Assembly (NCBI GenBank): GCA_963791625.1
Contig: CAWBTA010000006.1
Coordinates: 744,001 to 808,000 of the forward strand
Length of the DNA: 64,000 nucleotides
DNA from: JANMCE01 sp963791625
GTDB lineage: Bacteria; Actinomycetota; Acidimicrobiia; Acidimicrobiales; Ilumatobacteraceae
Direction: 5' to 3'
Shown here: positions 17,038 to 25,373 of the stretch, in pieces
Layout of the letters: each line of letters opens with the position of its first letter
Numbering within the stretch: position 1 is the stretch's first letter
Translations under genes and position numbers: made by a program
The notes under the pieces: model-generated
Seen by the model: the letters and a program-made list of their open reading frames with translations, nothing else
Database searches by the model: none
Told to the model about the DNA's origin: nothing

Positions 17038-17178
17038 ATGGAAGATCAGTTGCCCCCTATTGAGACGGAAACCGGCAGCCTGAAGCGATTTATGGGTCTG
17101 CTTGTGCTAATTCAAGTGACGCTGGTGTTGTTCGTGGTCGCAGTTACGACATTCGTCCGGGTGGTAGCCGGTGTCTAA
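17038..17178 (+). CDS. 46-aa single-pass membrane protein
   Basis: ATG 17038 has an excellent ribosome site (CGGAGGTGAGC). The product begins MEDQLPPIETETGSLKRF and continues with one hydrophobic helix (LLVLIQVTLVLFVVAVTTF). It is followed by two hairpins before the photolyase gene. The RBS and the complete helix argue for a real gene, although no family is recognised. It diverges from the RHH gene and may share its operator. Confidence 0.6.
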   Translation: MEDQLPPIETETGSLKRFMGLLVLIQVTLVLFVVAVTTFVRVVAGV

Positions 17179-17198
17179 GGCAGCTTGACCACACCGTT

Positions 17199-17249
17199 CC
17201 TCTCGCCCCCGCTGAGAGAGGCTTCCGCCCGGTTCGCCGGGCGGAAGCC
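17199..17249 (+). terminator. Two consecutive hairpins, second with a UUCG loop
   Basis: The first is a short CCTCTC / GAGAGG hairpin (from about 17199). The second is a perfect 13-bp stem (17220-17232 with 17237-17249) closed by the exceptionally stable UUCG tetraloop. No T-tract follows. It lies 42 bp after the small membrane gene and 21 bp before the photolyase start, so it could end the first transcript or shape the photolyase leader. Confidence 0.6.
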
Positions 17250-17270
17250 GCGCCAGCCAGTCTGGAGGGC

Positions 17271-18623
17271 GTGCCCTCTATTCTGTGGTTTCGTCGGGAC
17301 CTTCGCCTCAGCGATAACCCGGCGCTCTGTACCGCCGCCGCCGAAGGTGCTGTGGTTCCCCTCTACGTGATCGATCCGGCGCTTTGGGATCGATCGGGTG
17401 CTCCCCGAAGAGCGTTCCTGGTGGCATCGCTGCGAGCGCTCGGCGCCTCGATCGGTGGGCGGCTGGTAGTTCGCTCGGGCGACCCCCGTCAGATCGTCGC
17501 CAGTGTTGCCGCCGAAGTAGGCGCCCGTGACGTGTATGTGACGACGGATCATTCGCCGTTCGGCGTCCGTCGAGATCACGCCGTCGCCGCCACGTTGCAA
17601 GCCGACGGCCGCCGCCTCGTCCCCATCGGATCGAACTATGCGGTTGCGCCCGGAACAGTCGTGAAAGACGACGGAAATCCGTACTCCGTATTCACGCCGT
17701 TTTCGAGGGCCTGGCTGCGAACCGGATGGTCGGCGCCGCTGGCTGCTCCGAAGGTCGAGTGGTTGGGCGACCCCGATGTCGAGTGCCTCGGCTACCCGAA
17801 GGACCTCACCTGGGAAATCCCGGCCGGAACCGCCGGAGAACAGGCCGCTCATGTCCGGCTCGAGACGTTCGTGGCCGGTGCGCTCGATCGCTACGACACG
17901 CAACGTGACACGCCTTCCATCGACGGAACCAGCCGCCTCGGGCCGCATCTGCGTTTCGGTACCATTCACCCTCGCCAGGTGTTGGCCGAACTCGGGTCAC
18001 TGAAGGCGCATGAGGTCTTCCGCAGTGAGATTGCATGGCGAGACTTCTACGCCGATGTGCTCTGGCAAAAGCCCCACACGGCATGGGCCAACCTGCAGCC
18101 GAAGATGGCCGACATGCCGGTTGATCGCGACGCTGCGGCCAAACAGCGCTTCCGGCAGTGGTGTGACGGGCAGACCGGTTATCCCATCATCGACGCCGGT
18201 ATGCGCCAGCTTCGCGACACCGGCTTCATGCACAACCGCGTTCGCATGATCGTGGCCAGCTTCCTGGTGAAAGACCTGCATTTGCCCTGGCAGTGGGGCG
18301 CAAAGCACTTCATGCAACACCTGCTTGACGGCGATATCGCGTCGAACAACCACGGGTGGCAGTGGGCGGCCGGAACGGGCACCGATGCCGCGCCGTACTT
18401 CCGGGTTTTCAATCCGATCAGCCAGAGTGAGCGGTTCGACCCCACGGGCGCCTACATCCGCCAGTACGTGCCCGAGCTGGCCGAGGTGTCAGATCGCGAG
18501 ATCCACGCGCCGTGGATGTCAAAGCGTGGGCTCCCCCTCGGCTATGTCGGCCCTATGGTCGATCACGCCGCGGAGCGGGAGGAAGCGCTGCGCCGGTATG
18601 CCATCGCCACCGGAAAGGCTTAG
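17271..18623 (+). CDS. phrB: Deoxyribodipyrimidine photolyase
   Basis: GTG 17271 follows GGAGG. The 450-aa protein opens PSILWFRRDLRLSDNPAL, the antenna-binding domain of class I photolyases. The FAD-binding C-terminal half includes RDTGFMHNRVRMIVASFLVK, the segment ASNNHGWQWAAGTGTDAAPY and FRVFNPISQSERFDP. It repairs cyclobutane pyrimidine dimers with blue or near-UV light. Its stop codon lies inside the CIRCE-like operator of hrcA, so the two transcription units are tightly packed. Confidence 0.95.
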   Translation: MPSILWFRRDLRLSDNPALCTAAAEGAVVPLYVIDPALWDRSGAPRRAFLVASLRALGASIGGRLVVRSGDPRQIVASVAAEVGARDVYVTTDHSPFGVRRDHAVAATLQADGRRLVPIGSNYAVAPGTVVKDDGNPYSVFTPFSRAWLRTGWSAPLAAPKVEWLGDPDVECLGYPKDLTWEIPAGTAGEQAAHVRLETFVAGALDRYDTQRDTPSIDGTSRLGPHLRFGTIHPRQVLAELGSLKAHEVFRSEIAWRDFYADVLWQKPHTAWANLQPKMADMPVDRDAAAKQRFRQWCDGQTGYPIIDAGMRQLRDTGFMHNRVRMIVASFLVKDLHLPWQWGAKHFMQHLLDGDIASNNHGWQWAAGTGTDAAPYFRVFNPISQSERFDPTGAYIRQYVPELAEVSDREIHAPWMSKRGLPLGYVGPMVDHAAEREEALRRYAIATGKA

Positions 18624-18646
18624 CAGTCGGTAGACTTGACTGCTAA
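18620..18646 (+). promoter_or_regulatory. CIRCE-like HrcA operator variant
   Basis: The sequence TTAGCAGTC-N9-GACTGCTAA is a perfect 9-9-9 inverted repeat. The CIRCE consensus is TTAGCACTC-N9-GAGTGCTAA; here one position per arm differs, and the two changes compensate each other. It ends 9 bp before the hrcA ATG and overlaps the phrB stop. Confidence 0.85.
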
Positions 18647-18655
18647 CACTTAGGA

Positions 18656-19669
18656 ATGAGCGGCGAGATGCTGGACGAACGCAAAACAGCGATTCTCCGG
18701 GCGGTGGTCCGGGAGTACATCGAGACGGCCCAACCGGTCGGCTCAAATCATGTTGTCCGCGCCCAAGGCGTCAACGTGTCGTCGGCCACCATCCGTAACG
18801 AGATGGCCGTGCTCGAGCAGGAAGGTTTCCTGCAGCAACCTCACACATCCGCCGGTCGTGTGCCCACGGACAAGGGCTACCGCTACTTTGTCGATCACCT
18901 CACGGTGCCCGGCCAGCTCGACTCGCAGCGGTCCGAACTGGTCCGGGACTTTTTCGACACCAGCCATGGCGCCCTCGAAAAGCTGTTGGGTGACACCAGC
19001 CGCTTGCTGGCCGGTCTTACCGACTACGCCGCCGTGGTCATTCGGCCCGCAGCTGAGGCGGCGGCCATTCGCTCCATTCAGTTGGTGAGCTTGTCAGCCC
19101 GCATGGCCACGGTGGTCGTCGTGCTTTCAAATGGCCAGGTCGAAAGCGAGTTGATCGAACTCGCCGACGAGATCAGCGTGGCCAAGATCGCTGCGGCCAG
19201 CGCAAAGCTTTCCAGTCACGCCATCGGGCGCACGCTCGAATCAATGGGCACGGTGTCCACCACCGGCGATGCCGAGGTCGATGCAGTCGCCAATGCGTGC
19301 GTGCAGGCCTTTGCTACATCACGCCGTCAGCCGGGCGACCTTGCGTTCGTCGGTGGCGCATCACACATGGCACAGGCCTTCGACGCGGTCGACGTCGTGC
19401 GCAACGTACTGCAGGCGCTTGAGCATCAGCACCTGGTTGTCGGACTGCTCCGGAGCGTCCTCAATCGTGGCCTGTCGGTTGCCATCGGGGCCGAGCATGG
19501 CGTGGAACCGCTGGCCGCCTGTGCCGTGGTCGTCAAGCCATATGTTGTCGAAGGCGAACCAGTCGGTACGATTGGTGTCCTCGGGCCCACACGGATGAAT
19601 TATCCGCGTGCGCTCGCGGTCGTTGAAGCGGTGAGCGAACAGCTCGGCCGTACCCTCACGGAGAACTGA
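18656..19669 (+). CDS. hrcA: Heat-shock repressor HrcA
   Basis: The 337-aa protein has the N-terminal winged helix (LDERKTAILRAVVREYIETA, VSSATIRNEMAVLEQEGFL, HTSAGRVPTDKGYRYFVD) and the GAF-like dimerisation and insertion domains. HrcA represses groESL and dnaK-type operons through CIRCE and is itself regulated by GroEL. ATG 18656 is used; an in-frame Met 12 bp further in (MLDERK) is an alternative. A CIRCE-like element immediately upstream implies autoregulation together with dnaJ. Confidence 0.95.
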   Translation: MSGEMLDERKTAILRAVVREYIETAQPVGSNHVVRAQGVNVSSATIRNEMAVLEQEGFLQQPHTSAGRVPTDKGYRYFVDHLTVPGQLDSQRSELVRDFFDTSHGALEKLLGDTSRLLAGLTDYAAVVIRPAAEAAAIRSIQLVSLSARMATVVVVLSNGQVESELIELADEISVAKIAAASAKLSSHAIGRTLESMGTVSTTGDAEVDAVANACVQAFATSRRQPGDLAFVGGASHMAQAFDAVDVVRNVLQALEHQHLVVGLLRSVLNRGLSVAIGAEHGVEPLAACAVVVKPYVVEGEPVGTIGVLGPTRMNYPRALAVVEAVSEQLGRTLTEN

Positions 19670-19675
19670 CACCCC

Positions 19676-20806
19676 TTGGCCGATTTTTACGCCCTCCTCG
19701 AAGTACCGAAAACGGCCAGTGCCGAAGAAATCAAGAAGGCCTATCGTCGGCGCGCCCGCGAGTTGCACCCCGATCAGAACCCCGACAATCCGCAGGCCGA
19801 AGACCAGTTCAAGGAACTGTCCCGAGCCTACGAAACCCTGTCTGACCCAACAGCTCGCCAGCGCTACGACCAGTATGGCGAAGCTGGTGTCGGTGGCAAC
19901 GGCGGCGGGGGAGCAAGCGACTTCTCGGGCGGTTTCGGCGACATTTTTGACGCCTTCTTCGGGGGTGGAAATCCGTTCGGCGGCGGTGGCTCGCGTGGTG
20001 GCGCCGGACCCGCTGGCCCGCCGCGAGGCCAGGATATCGAGGTCGTAGCCGAGATCGATTTCGACGCCGCGGTGTTTGGAACTGCCCACCCCATCACCAT
20101 CCGCACTGCTATCGCCTGTGAGCCGTGTGGCGGCTCCGGCGCCGGTCAGGGCACGAAGCCGGTCACGTGTGTCGAGTGTGCGGGCATGGGTCAGGTGCGT
20201 CGGGTGCGTCAGAGCATCCTTGGCCAAATGGTCACCGCCGCTCCCTGCACGCGGTGCAGTGGTATGGGTCAGGTCATCGTGACGCCCTGTTCGACGTGCC
20301 GGGGCGAAGGACGATCGGTCGAGAACATCACGCTCACCATTGATGTTCCGGCCGGTGTCGATTCCGGTTCAACACTACGGCTTTCCGGCCGCGGTGCGGT
20401 CGGCCCGCGCGGCGGCGCCAAGGGCGATCTCTATGTCCATCTGAAGGTCCGTCCTCATGAGCGTTTTGTGCGTGACGGTGACGACTTGGTCGCCCGGGTT
20501 CCCATTTCCATCGCGCAGGCCACGCTCGGTACCAACGTGCTGTTCGAAACGCTCGATGGCCCCGAGAACCTCAGCGTTCCCGCCGGCACCCAACACGGCC
20601 GCGAGTTCCGTCTCCGCGGCCGTGGCGTGCCGCATGTCCAGGGTAAGGGTCGTGGTGACCTGCGGGCCGTGATCGCGGTGGACGTGCCCACCAAACTCAG
20701 CAAAAGCCAGGAAGAGTTGCTGCGCCGTTTCGCCGAAGATGCCGGTGAGGAAGTGGCGCCGGCCGACGACACCTTGCTCGGCAGATTGAAGTCGGCTTTC
20801 CGGTGA
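19676..20806 (+). CDS. dnaJ: Chaperone DnaJ
   Basis: The start is TTG 19676, seven bases after hrcA. The 376-aa protein has a J domain with HPD (RARELHPDQNP), a Gly/Phe-rich linker (GGFGDIFDAFFGGGNPFGGG), four zinc-binding CxxCxGxG repeats (CEPCGGSG, CVECAGMG, CTRCSGMG, CSTCRGEG) and the C-terminal substrate-binding domains. DnaJ stimulates DnaK. Its co-transcription with hrcA puts it under HrcA control. The rare start codon may lower expression. Confidence 0.96.
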   Translation: MADFYALLEVPKTASAEEIKKAYRRRARELHPDQNPDNPQAEDQFKELSRAYETLSDPTARQRYDQYGEAGVGGNGGGGASDFSGGFGDIFDAFFGGGNPFGGGGSRGGAGPAGPPRGQDIEVVAEIDFDAAVFGTAHPITIRTAIACEPCGGSGAGQGTKPVTCVECAGMGQVRRVRQSILGQMVTAAPCTRCSGMGQVIVTPCSTCRGEGRSVENITLTIDVPAGVDSGSTLRLSGRGAVGPRGGAKGDLYVHLKVRPHERFVRDGDDLVARVPISIAQATLGTNVLFETLDGPENLSVPAGTQHGREFRLRGRGVPHVQGKGRGDLRAVIAVDVPTKLSKSQEELLRRFAEDAGEEVAPADDTLLGRLKSAFR

Positions 20807-21492
20807 CCGCTGGGCCAGCTTCGGCCCGAGCCGCTGCCCATGTGCTCGTCGACAACGTCGAGCAGCCTGAACTACGCGCCGCTGATCGTCATCATCTCGA
20901 ACGGGTGTTGCGATTGCGGCCCGGAACAGAGGTAACGGTGGGCGACGGCGTCGGTGCCTGGCGAGTGGTGCAACTTGCGCCAACGCTCGACCCAATCGGA
21001 CCCGTTCTTCGTGTGGCCGAGGAGACACATCCGATCTCTATCGGCTGCGCGCTCACCAAAGGAGACAAGCCCGAACTGGCGGTGCAGAAGCTCACTGAGC
21101 TCGGCGTCGACCACATCGTTCTCTTCCCGTCAGCACGCTCGGTGGTTCGCTGGGACGAGGTTCGCGTCGAGGCAAACATCGAACGACTACGTCGAGTGGC
21201 GGAATCGGCAGTGTGTCAGTGCCGGCGTGCCTGGTCACCAACCGTGACGTTCCTTCCGAGCTACTCCTCAGCAGTCCTCTTGAGCGGCGCCACGCTCGCC
21301 GCAGCCGATGGTGAGATGTATGACCCGAATCGCCACCTGACGATTCTTGTTGGACCCGAAGGCGGATGGAGCCCGGAGGAACTCGCTGTTTCTGTGCCCA
21401 GAGTGGTGCTAGGACCGCACATCTTGAGAGCGGAAACGGCTGCGCTCGCTGCTGCCTCGGTCGCTACGGCCACTCGGTACTACCGCACGTAG
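20803..21492 (+). CDS. rsmE: 16S rRNA (uracil1498-N3)-methyltransferase
   Basis: The 229-aa protein overlaps dnaJ by four bases (GTGA). RsmE features are the N-terminal PUA-like segment with HHLERVLRLRPG, ALTKGDKPELAVQKLTELGV, and the knotted SPOUT end ILVGPEGGWSPEEL and LGPHILRAETAALAA. It methylates U1498 near the decoding centre. The hrcA-dnaJ-rsmE order is common in Gram-positives. Confidence 0.94.
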   Translation: MTAGPASARAAAHVLVDNVEQPELRAADRHHLERVLRLRPGTEVTVGDGVGAWRVVQLAPTLDPIGPVLRVAEETHPISIGCALTKGDKPELAVQKLTELGVDHIVLFPSARSVVRWDEVRVEANIERLRRVAESAVCQCRRAWSPTVTFLPSYSSAVLLSGATLAAADGEMYDPNRHLTILVGPEGGWSPEELAVSVPRVVLGPHILRAETAALAAASVATATRYYRT

Positions 21493-21663
21493 TTCAGAAG
21501 TCCTATTATTCGTAACGTGCCGCATATCCCATCACCCCTGAATCCCACTCGGAGCGGTTTTTTCCTGCTCTGTTTTCGGTCAACACCCTCCCTATCTCCC
21601 GACCGCCAACGTTACGGTAGGTGACTAACGATGCTTGAACCTTCACGAGGCGGAGAAACACAC

Positions 21664-22194
21664 ATGGACGCTGCACTTGCAGACGACGAAGCTCTGGCAG
21701 CTTCTTATGGCAGACGGGTCGGTGAGCGCTTGCGCGCCATTCGCCGTCAAAAGCGACTTTCACTGCAAGAGGTAGAAGCTGCTTCACTGCAGGAATTCAA
21801 GGCCTCGGTCTTGGGTGCCTACGAGCGGGGCGAGCGTGCCATTTCGGTACCGCGCCTCCAGCGCCTGGCCCGTTTCTACACGGTGCCGGTCGATCAGCTG
21901 CTTCCCAACGACGACGGCCCTGCGTTCGAGACTCCATCGGCCGGCGGCGTGGGCGGCCCGGACAGCAAGATCGTCATCGATCTCACCAAGCTGGAAGCCA
22001 AGAGCGGCGCCGAGTACAGCATGCTCGGCCGCTACCTGCGCATGATCCAGGTCCAGCGTCAGGACTTCAACGGCCGCGTGCTCACCGTGCGCTCCGACGA
22101 TCTCCGCGCCATCGCCTGCATCCTCGACGTACCCGCCGACAGCACTGTTCGCAAACTCGACGAACTCGGCCTGCGCTTCACAAGAGCCGCGTAG
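21664..22194 (+). CDS. XRE-family transcriptional regulator, BldD-like
   Basis: The protein of about 176 aa has an N-terminal helix-turn-helix (YGRRVGERLRAIRRQKRLSL, LGAYERGERAISVPRLQRLA) and a C-terminal domain (RVLTVRSDDLRAIACILDVP) similar to BldD, the c-di-GMP-responsive developmental regulator of Streptomyces. Whether the c-di-GMP motifs are present cannot be judged. I chose ATG 21664 because GGCGGAGA lies upstream; the Met at 21631 is less likely. A T-rich 170-bp leader precedes it, with distant CGTAACGT / ACGTTACG repeats. The stop codon is the first base triplet of the dispersed repeat. Confidence 0.8.
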   Translation: MDAALADDEALAASYGRRVGERLRAIRRQKRLSLQEVEAASLQEFKASVLGAYERGERAISVPRLQRLARFYTVPVDQLLPNDDGPAFETPSAGGVGGPDSKIVIDLTKLEAKSGAEYSMLGRYLRMIQVQRQDFNGRVLTVRSDDLRAIACILDVPADSTVRKLDELGLRFTRAA

Positions 22195-22296
22195 CTACTT
22201 CGCTTGGTCGCTGTGCTGATGGCCTCACTCGGTCGCTACCGCTCCGTGTCATTCGGCGGCGCTCGTGGCGCTCATTCTCGCTTCGCTCGGCAATCC
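22192..22296 (+). repeat. Dispersed repeat, copy A
   Basis: It starts at the stop codon of the BldD-like gene with TAGCTACTTCGCTTGGTCGC and contains GGTCGCTACCGCTC and GGCGCTCATTCTCGCTTCGC. The last 31 bases (22266-22296) are perfectly repeated in inverted form at 22380-22410. This copy carries an extra segment compared with copies B and C. Confidence 0.8.
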
Positions 22297-22370
22297 GGCA
22301 AGTTGCTTCGGCTTCGCTTGTTAGCCTAGAGGTTGTGCTGCAACCTTAGCGGAACCGAGCGTCAGCTAGC

Positions 22371-22433
22371 CAGCTCGCAGGATTGCCGAGCGAAGCGAGA
22401 ATGAGCGCCAGGAGCGGTAGCGACCAGCGAAGC
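22371..22433 (-). repeat. Dispersed repeat, copy B (inverted)
   Basis: The reverse complement of copy A's core. Read on the minus strand it runs from GCTTCGCTGGTCGCTACCGC to CTGCGAGCTG. With copy A it could form a stem-loop of 31 bp with an 83-base loop, ending 14 bp before the hemW start. Confidence 0.8.
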
Positions 22434-22447
22434 ATGAGGGCTTCGCG

Positions 22448-23500
22448 GTGTATGTGCACATTCCTTTTTGTGCGACGCGTTGCGACTACTGCGCCTTTGC
22501 CACCTGGACGGACCGCATCGGCGTGGCCGAGGCATACGTGGATGCGGTGCGGCAGGACATTGTGCGCAGCTACGCGACCGGCGACTTGCCGCCCGCGACC
22601 AGTGTGTTCTTCGGCGGTGGCACTCCGTCGATACTGCCCGGCCCGCTGCTCATGACCATTCTTGATGCTGTGCCTCGCACCACCGACGCGGAGGTGACGG
22701 TCGAATGCAACCCCGACACCGTCACGACCGAACTTCTCGCTTCCTATCGCGACGGCGGCGTCACCCGACTCAGTTTCGGCGTGCAATCCATGGTGCCCGC
22801 GGTGCTCAAGACGCTCGGCCGTTCGCACGATCCCGACAACGTCCGCGTCAGTGTGGACCTGGCTCGTCAGGCCGGGTTCGAGTCGTTCAATCTTGACCTC
22901 ATCTACGGCGCCGTCGGCGAAACGATCGCCGACTGGGAGACGACCCTCGCCCAGGCGTTGGCGCTCGACCCTCCCCACATCAGTGCCTACGGCCTCACCG
23001 TCGAACCTGGCACGCCGCTCGCCGATGATCCGGCCCGGCACCCGGACGACGACGAACAGGCCGACAAGTACATCCTCACCGATGAGATGCTGACCGCAGC
23101 CGGCTTGGCGAACTACGAGATCTCGAACTGGGCCAAGGCCGGGCACGAGTGTCGCCACAACCTGCTGTACTGGCAGCAGGGCAACTATCTCGGCGTCGGC
23201 TCGGCCGCGCACTCCCATCAGGACGGCCGCCGCTGGTGGCGGATCCGCACGCCCGAGCGCTACATCGAACAAGTCGAGCGCGGCCTTTCCACCGAAGCAG
23301 CGGGCGAAACGCTTGATGACGCTACCCGGCACTTCGAGGGACTGGAGTTGGCGCTCCGCACGAGCACCGGCGTCCCGGCCGCCAAGATCGATACCGAGGG
23401 CCTCGATGGACTGGTGGAAACCAGGGGAGCAAACGTGGTTTTGACGCGATCTGGACGGCTGCTCGCCAATGAGATCGCCATGCGGCTCGCAGACAGCTAG
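22448..23500 (+). CDS. hemW: Heme chaperone HemW (radical SAM)
   Basis: The 350-aa protein begins VYVHIPFCATRCDYCAF with the radical-SAM Cys8, Cys12, Cys15 cluster, then FFGGGTPS, TVECNPDT, RLSFGVQS and NYEISNWAKAGHECRHNLLY, all HemW signatures. It binds heme and delivers it to acceptor proteins; it was once confused with HemN. No in-frame start exists upstream of GTG 22448 because the repeat contributes a stop at 22418, so the N-terminus is minimal. No clear ribosome site is visible. tRNA-Val follows 15 bp later. Confidence 0.93.
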   Translation: MYVHIPFCATRCDYCAFATWTDRIGVAEAYVDAVRQDIVRSYATGDLPPATSVFFGGGTPSILPGPLLMTILDAVPRTTDAEVTVECNPDTVTTELLASYRDGGVTRLSFGVQSMVPAVLKTLGRSHDPDNVRVSVDLARQAGFESFNLDLIYGAVGETIADWETTLAQALALDPPHISAYGLTVEPGTPLADDPARHPDDDEQADKYILTDEMLTAAGLANYEISNWAKAGHECRHNLLYWQQGNYLGVGSAAHSHQDGRRWWRIRTPERYIEQVERGLSTEAAGETLDDATRHFEGLELALRTSTGVPAAKIDTEGLDGLVETRGANVVLTRSGRLLANEIAMRLADS

Positions 23501-23515
23501 AGTGCATCCCGCTTC

Positions 23516-23589
23516 GGGCGTATAGCTCAGTTGGTTAGAGCGCTACGTTGACATCGTAGAGGTCCACGGTTCGAGTCCGTGTACGCCCA
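23516..23589 (+). tRNA. tRNA-Val (anticodon GAC)
   Basis: All arms fold: acceptor GGGCGTA / TACGCCC, D arm GCTC / GAGC, anticodon stem CTACG / CGTAG with loop TTGACAT, and T arm CACGG-TTCGAGT-CCGTG. The anticodon GAC reads valine GUC and GUU codons. The discriminator base is A and the full CCA end is not encoded. Confidence 0.97.
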
Positions 23590-23614
23590 CCCGAAGACCG
23601 CTACCGTCGCAGCT

Positions 23615-24114
23615 GTGCAGGCGCGATTGAAACGGATGGCACTGCGCGATGACGTACCCACCACGGGCTTTCCGTACGAGCTTCCCGCCGTAAGGCATCT
23701 GGCCAGGCTGCAGTTCCATGAGCGGGTGACGTTCATCGTCGGGGATAACGGCATGGGCAAGTCCACCTTGGTGGAAGCGTTGGCGATCGTGGCCGGTTTC
23801 CCGCCCGAGGGCGGCAGCCGCAGCGGCGTGCGCGAAACCGACCCGACCGTGTCCGAGCTGTGCAAATACGTGCGGCTCACATGGGAGAACGCCAGGCCGT
23901 CGTGGGGCTGGTTCCTGCGGGCCGAAAGCTTCTTCAACGTCGCCACACCCACTCGCCGATTCTGATGGCGTACCCGAGCGCATCTATCTTCCAGCTCGAC
24001 CGTGACGACATCCGCAAGGTGGGCTACAACGATGTGTTCTCGGTTGACCTCTGGCGTCGATTTCTGAGCGATCCGCAGCGTTACGTCCGCGAGATACTCG
24101 CCGACGACGACTGA
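23615..24114 (+). pseudogene. AAA/ABC-type ATPase gene with internal deletion
   Basis: The first part reads LQFHERVTFIVGDNGMGKST (intact Walker A) and ends SFFNVATPTRRF before a stop at 23963. The true C-terminus follows in another frame: THSPILMAYPSASIFQLD and WRRFLSDPQRYVREILADD. Related proteins of about 240-250 aa have the ABC signature and Walker B between these parts, so roughly 90 residues are missing. The junction sits at GCCAC, which would occur at both ends (VAT and ATHSP), suggesting a deletion between short repeats. It starts just after tRNA-Val. The true start is uncertain (GTG 23615 or ATG 23636). Confidence 0.8.
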
Positions 24115-24118
24115 GTGG

Positions 24119-25246
24119 TCAGACGGCGGCGCGTTCGCTGCGGTTGGCGGGAGTGAGGAAGCGGTCGATGGTCGCTGCCAGTTCCGCCATGGTCGCGGGC
24201 TTGGCCAGGTAACCGTCCATGCCGGCGGCCAGGCTACGGGCCCGATCGGCGGCAGTGGCCGTGGCAGTCAGGCCGACGACCGGCTGGTGCCGCTGGAGTT
24301 TCAGCTCGTTGGCGCGTAACGCCCGCACCACATTGAGTCCGTCCATATCGGGCAGATGGCCATCCAACAACATGAGGTCGAAGTGCCTCTCAGCACACTG
24401 CTGGAGTGCTGCTGCGCCCGACTCCACAATGGTGACCTCATGGCCAAGACGCTGCAGAAGATGCTGAACGATCTGCTGGCTGACGGCGTCATCCTCGACC
24501 AGAAGAATGCTGGCGAGTGAATCATCGGCGCGGCGTGGCAGGTTGGCGCCCTCGGCCGACGGGAGGTCGAGGGTGAACGATGCGTTGGTACCTCGACCGA
24601 TGCGGCTCGTGAACACCAGACGTCCGCCGAGACGTTGCACGATGCTGCGGGTGATCACCAGGCCGATGCCGCTTCCGTCGGGCCGCTGCTTAAGCAGACG
24701 GATAGCCTGCTCATCGATGCCGCTACCGGTATCGGCCACTTCGAACCGGATGTTCGGGGTGCCGATCGTGGCTTTCACGCGGACCACCACGGTGCCACGG
24801 CTCGTGAACTTCACGGCGTTGGACACGAGATTGCCGAGCACCTGACGCAACCGGATGGGGTCGCCCCACACGAGTCGCGCGCAGCGGGCATCCATCTCGC
24901 ATCGCAAATCGATCGCCTTCGATTCTGCTTGGCCGGCGAACAGGGCGACAACTTCCTCGACCAGGCCGGGCAGGTCGAAGCTCACCCGAGTCACGACCGT
25001 CTGCTCTCTGGCCGATGACGGTGAGAGCGTTTCGTCAACCATCGCGGCAAGGTGCTGTGACGCGCTCTGCAACGAAACCACTAGCTGTGTCTGGTTCTTG
25101 TCGAGCGAAGTGTCGAGGAGGATCGCCAACAGCCCGAGCATCCCGGACAGGGGGGTCCGAAGCTCATGACGGAGCGCGGCGACCTCGTCTGGTCGATCCG
25201 AGGCTTTCGCTGTAGTGGAAGGTGGGGTCTTTGGCTTCGTCATCAT
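24119..25246 (-). CDS. Hybrid sensor histidine kinase with receiver domain
   Basis: The protein of about 375 aa has no membrane or sensor domain. HisKA contains LRHELRTPLSGML with His27. The ATPase domain has NLVSNAVKFTSRG, VADTGSGIDEQ and GSGIGLVITRSIVQRLGG. The C-terminal receiver has ILLVEDDAVSQQ, the phospho-acceptor region LMLLDGHLPDMDG and the AKP lysine. It probably feeds a phosphorelay through a separate Hpt protein, with input coming from an unknown partner. I start it at ATG 25246 behind GGAGAG; 16 further residues upstream are possible. Confidence 0.88.
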   Translation of the reverse strand: MMTKPKTPPSTTAKASDRPDEVAALRHELRTPLSGMLGLLAILLDTSLDKNQTQLVVSLQSASQHLAAMVDETLSPSSAREQTVVTRVSFDLPGLVEEVVALFAGQAESKAIDLRCEMDARCARLVWGDPIRLRQVLGNLVSNAVKFTSRGTVVVRVKATIGTPNIRFEVADTGSGIDEQAIRLLKQRPDGSGIGLVITRSIVQRLGGRLVFTSRIGRGTNASFTLDLPSAEGANLPRRADDSLASILLVEDDAVSQQIVQHLLQRLGHEVTIVESGAAALQQCAERHFDLMLLDGHLPDMDGLNVVRALRANELKLQRHQPVVGLTATATAADRARSLAAGMDGYLAKPATMAELAATIDRFLTPANRSERAAV

Positions 25247-25373
25247 CTCTCCGTCCCCGACTTCATCGGCTTGGGAGATGACTCGCTGAGGCACTTCACG
25301 AAGGTGTGGCTCTTCTTGACATGGTCCTGACGAGCGGCCACGAAAAGAATGGTTCTTCGGACCCGCAAAGTGT

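Noticed and set aside
22192..22433. An insertion sequence or integron
   Set aside because: Inverted repeats are present, but there is no transposase gene and no target duplication visible; a REP-like element fits better.
22346..23332. 328-codon minus-strand frame opposite hemW
   Set aside because: hemW is fully conserved on the plus strand; this frame has no recognised motif.
23516..24114. Prophage or island attachment at tRNA-Val
   Set aside because: No integrase, no repeat of the tRNA 3' end downstream; only a damaged ATPase gene is present.
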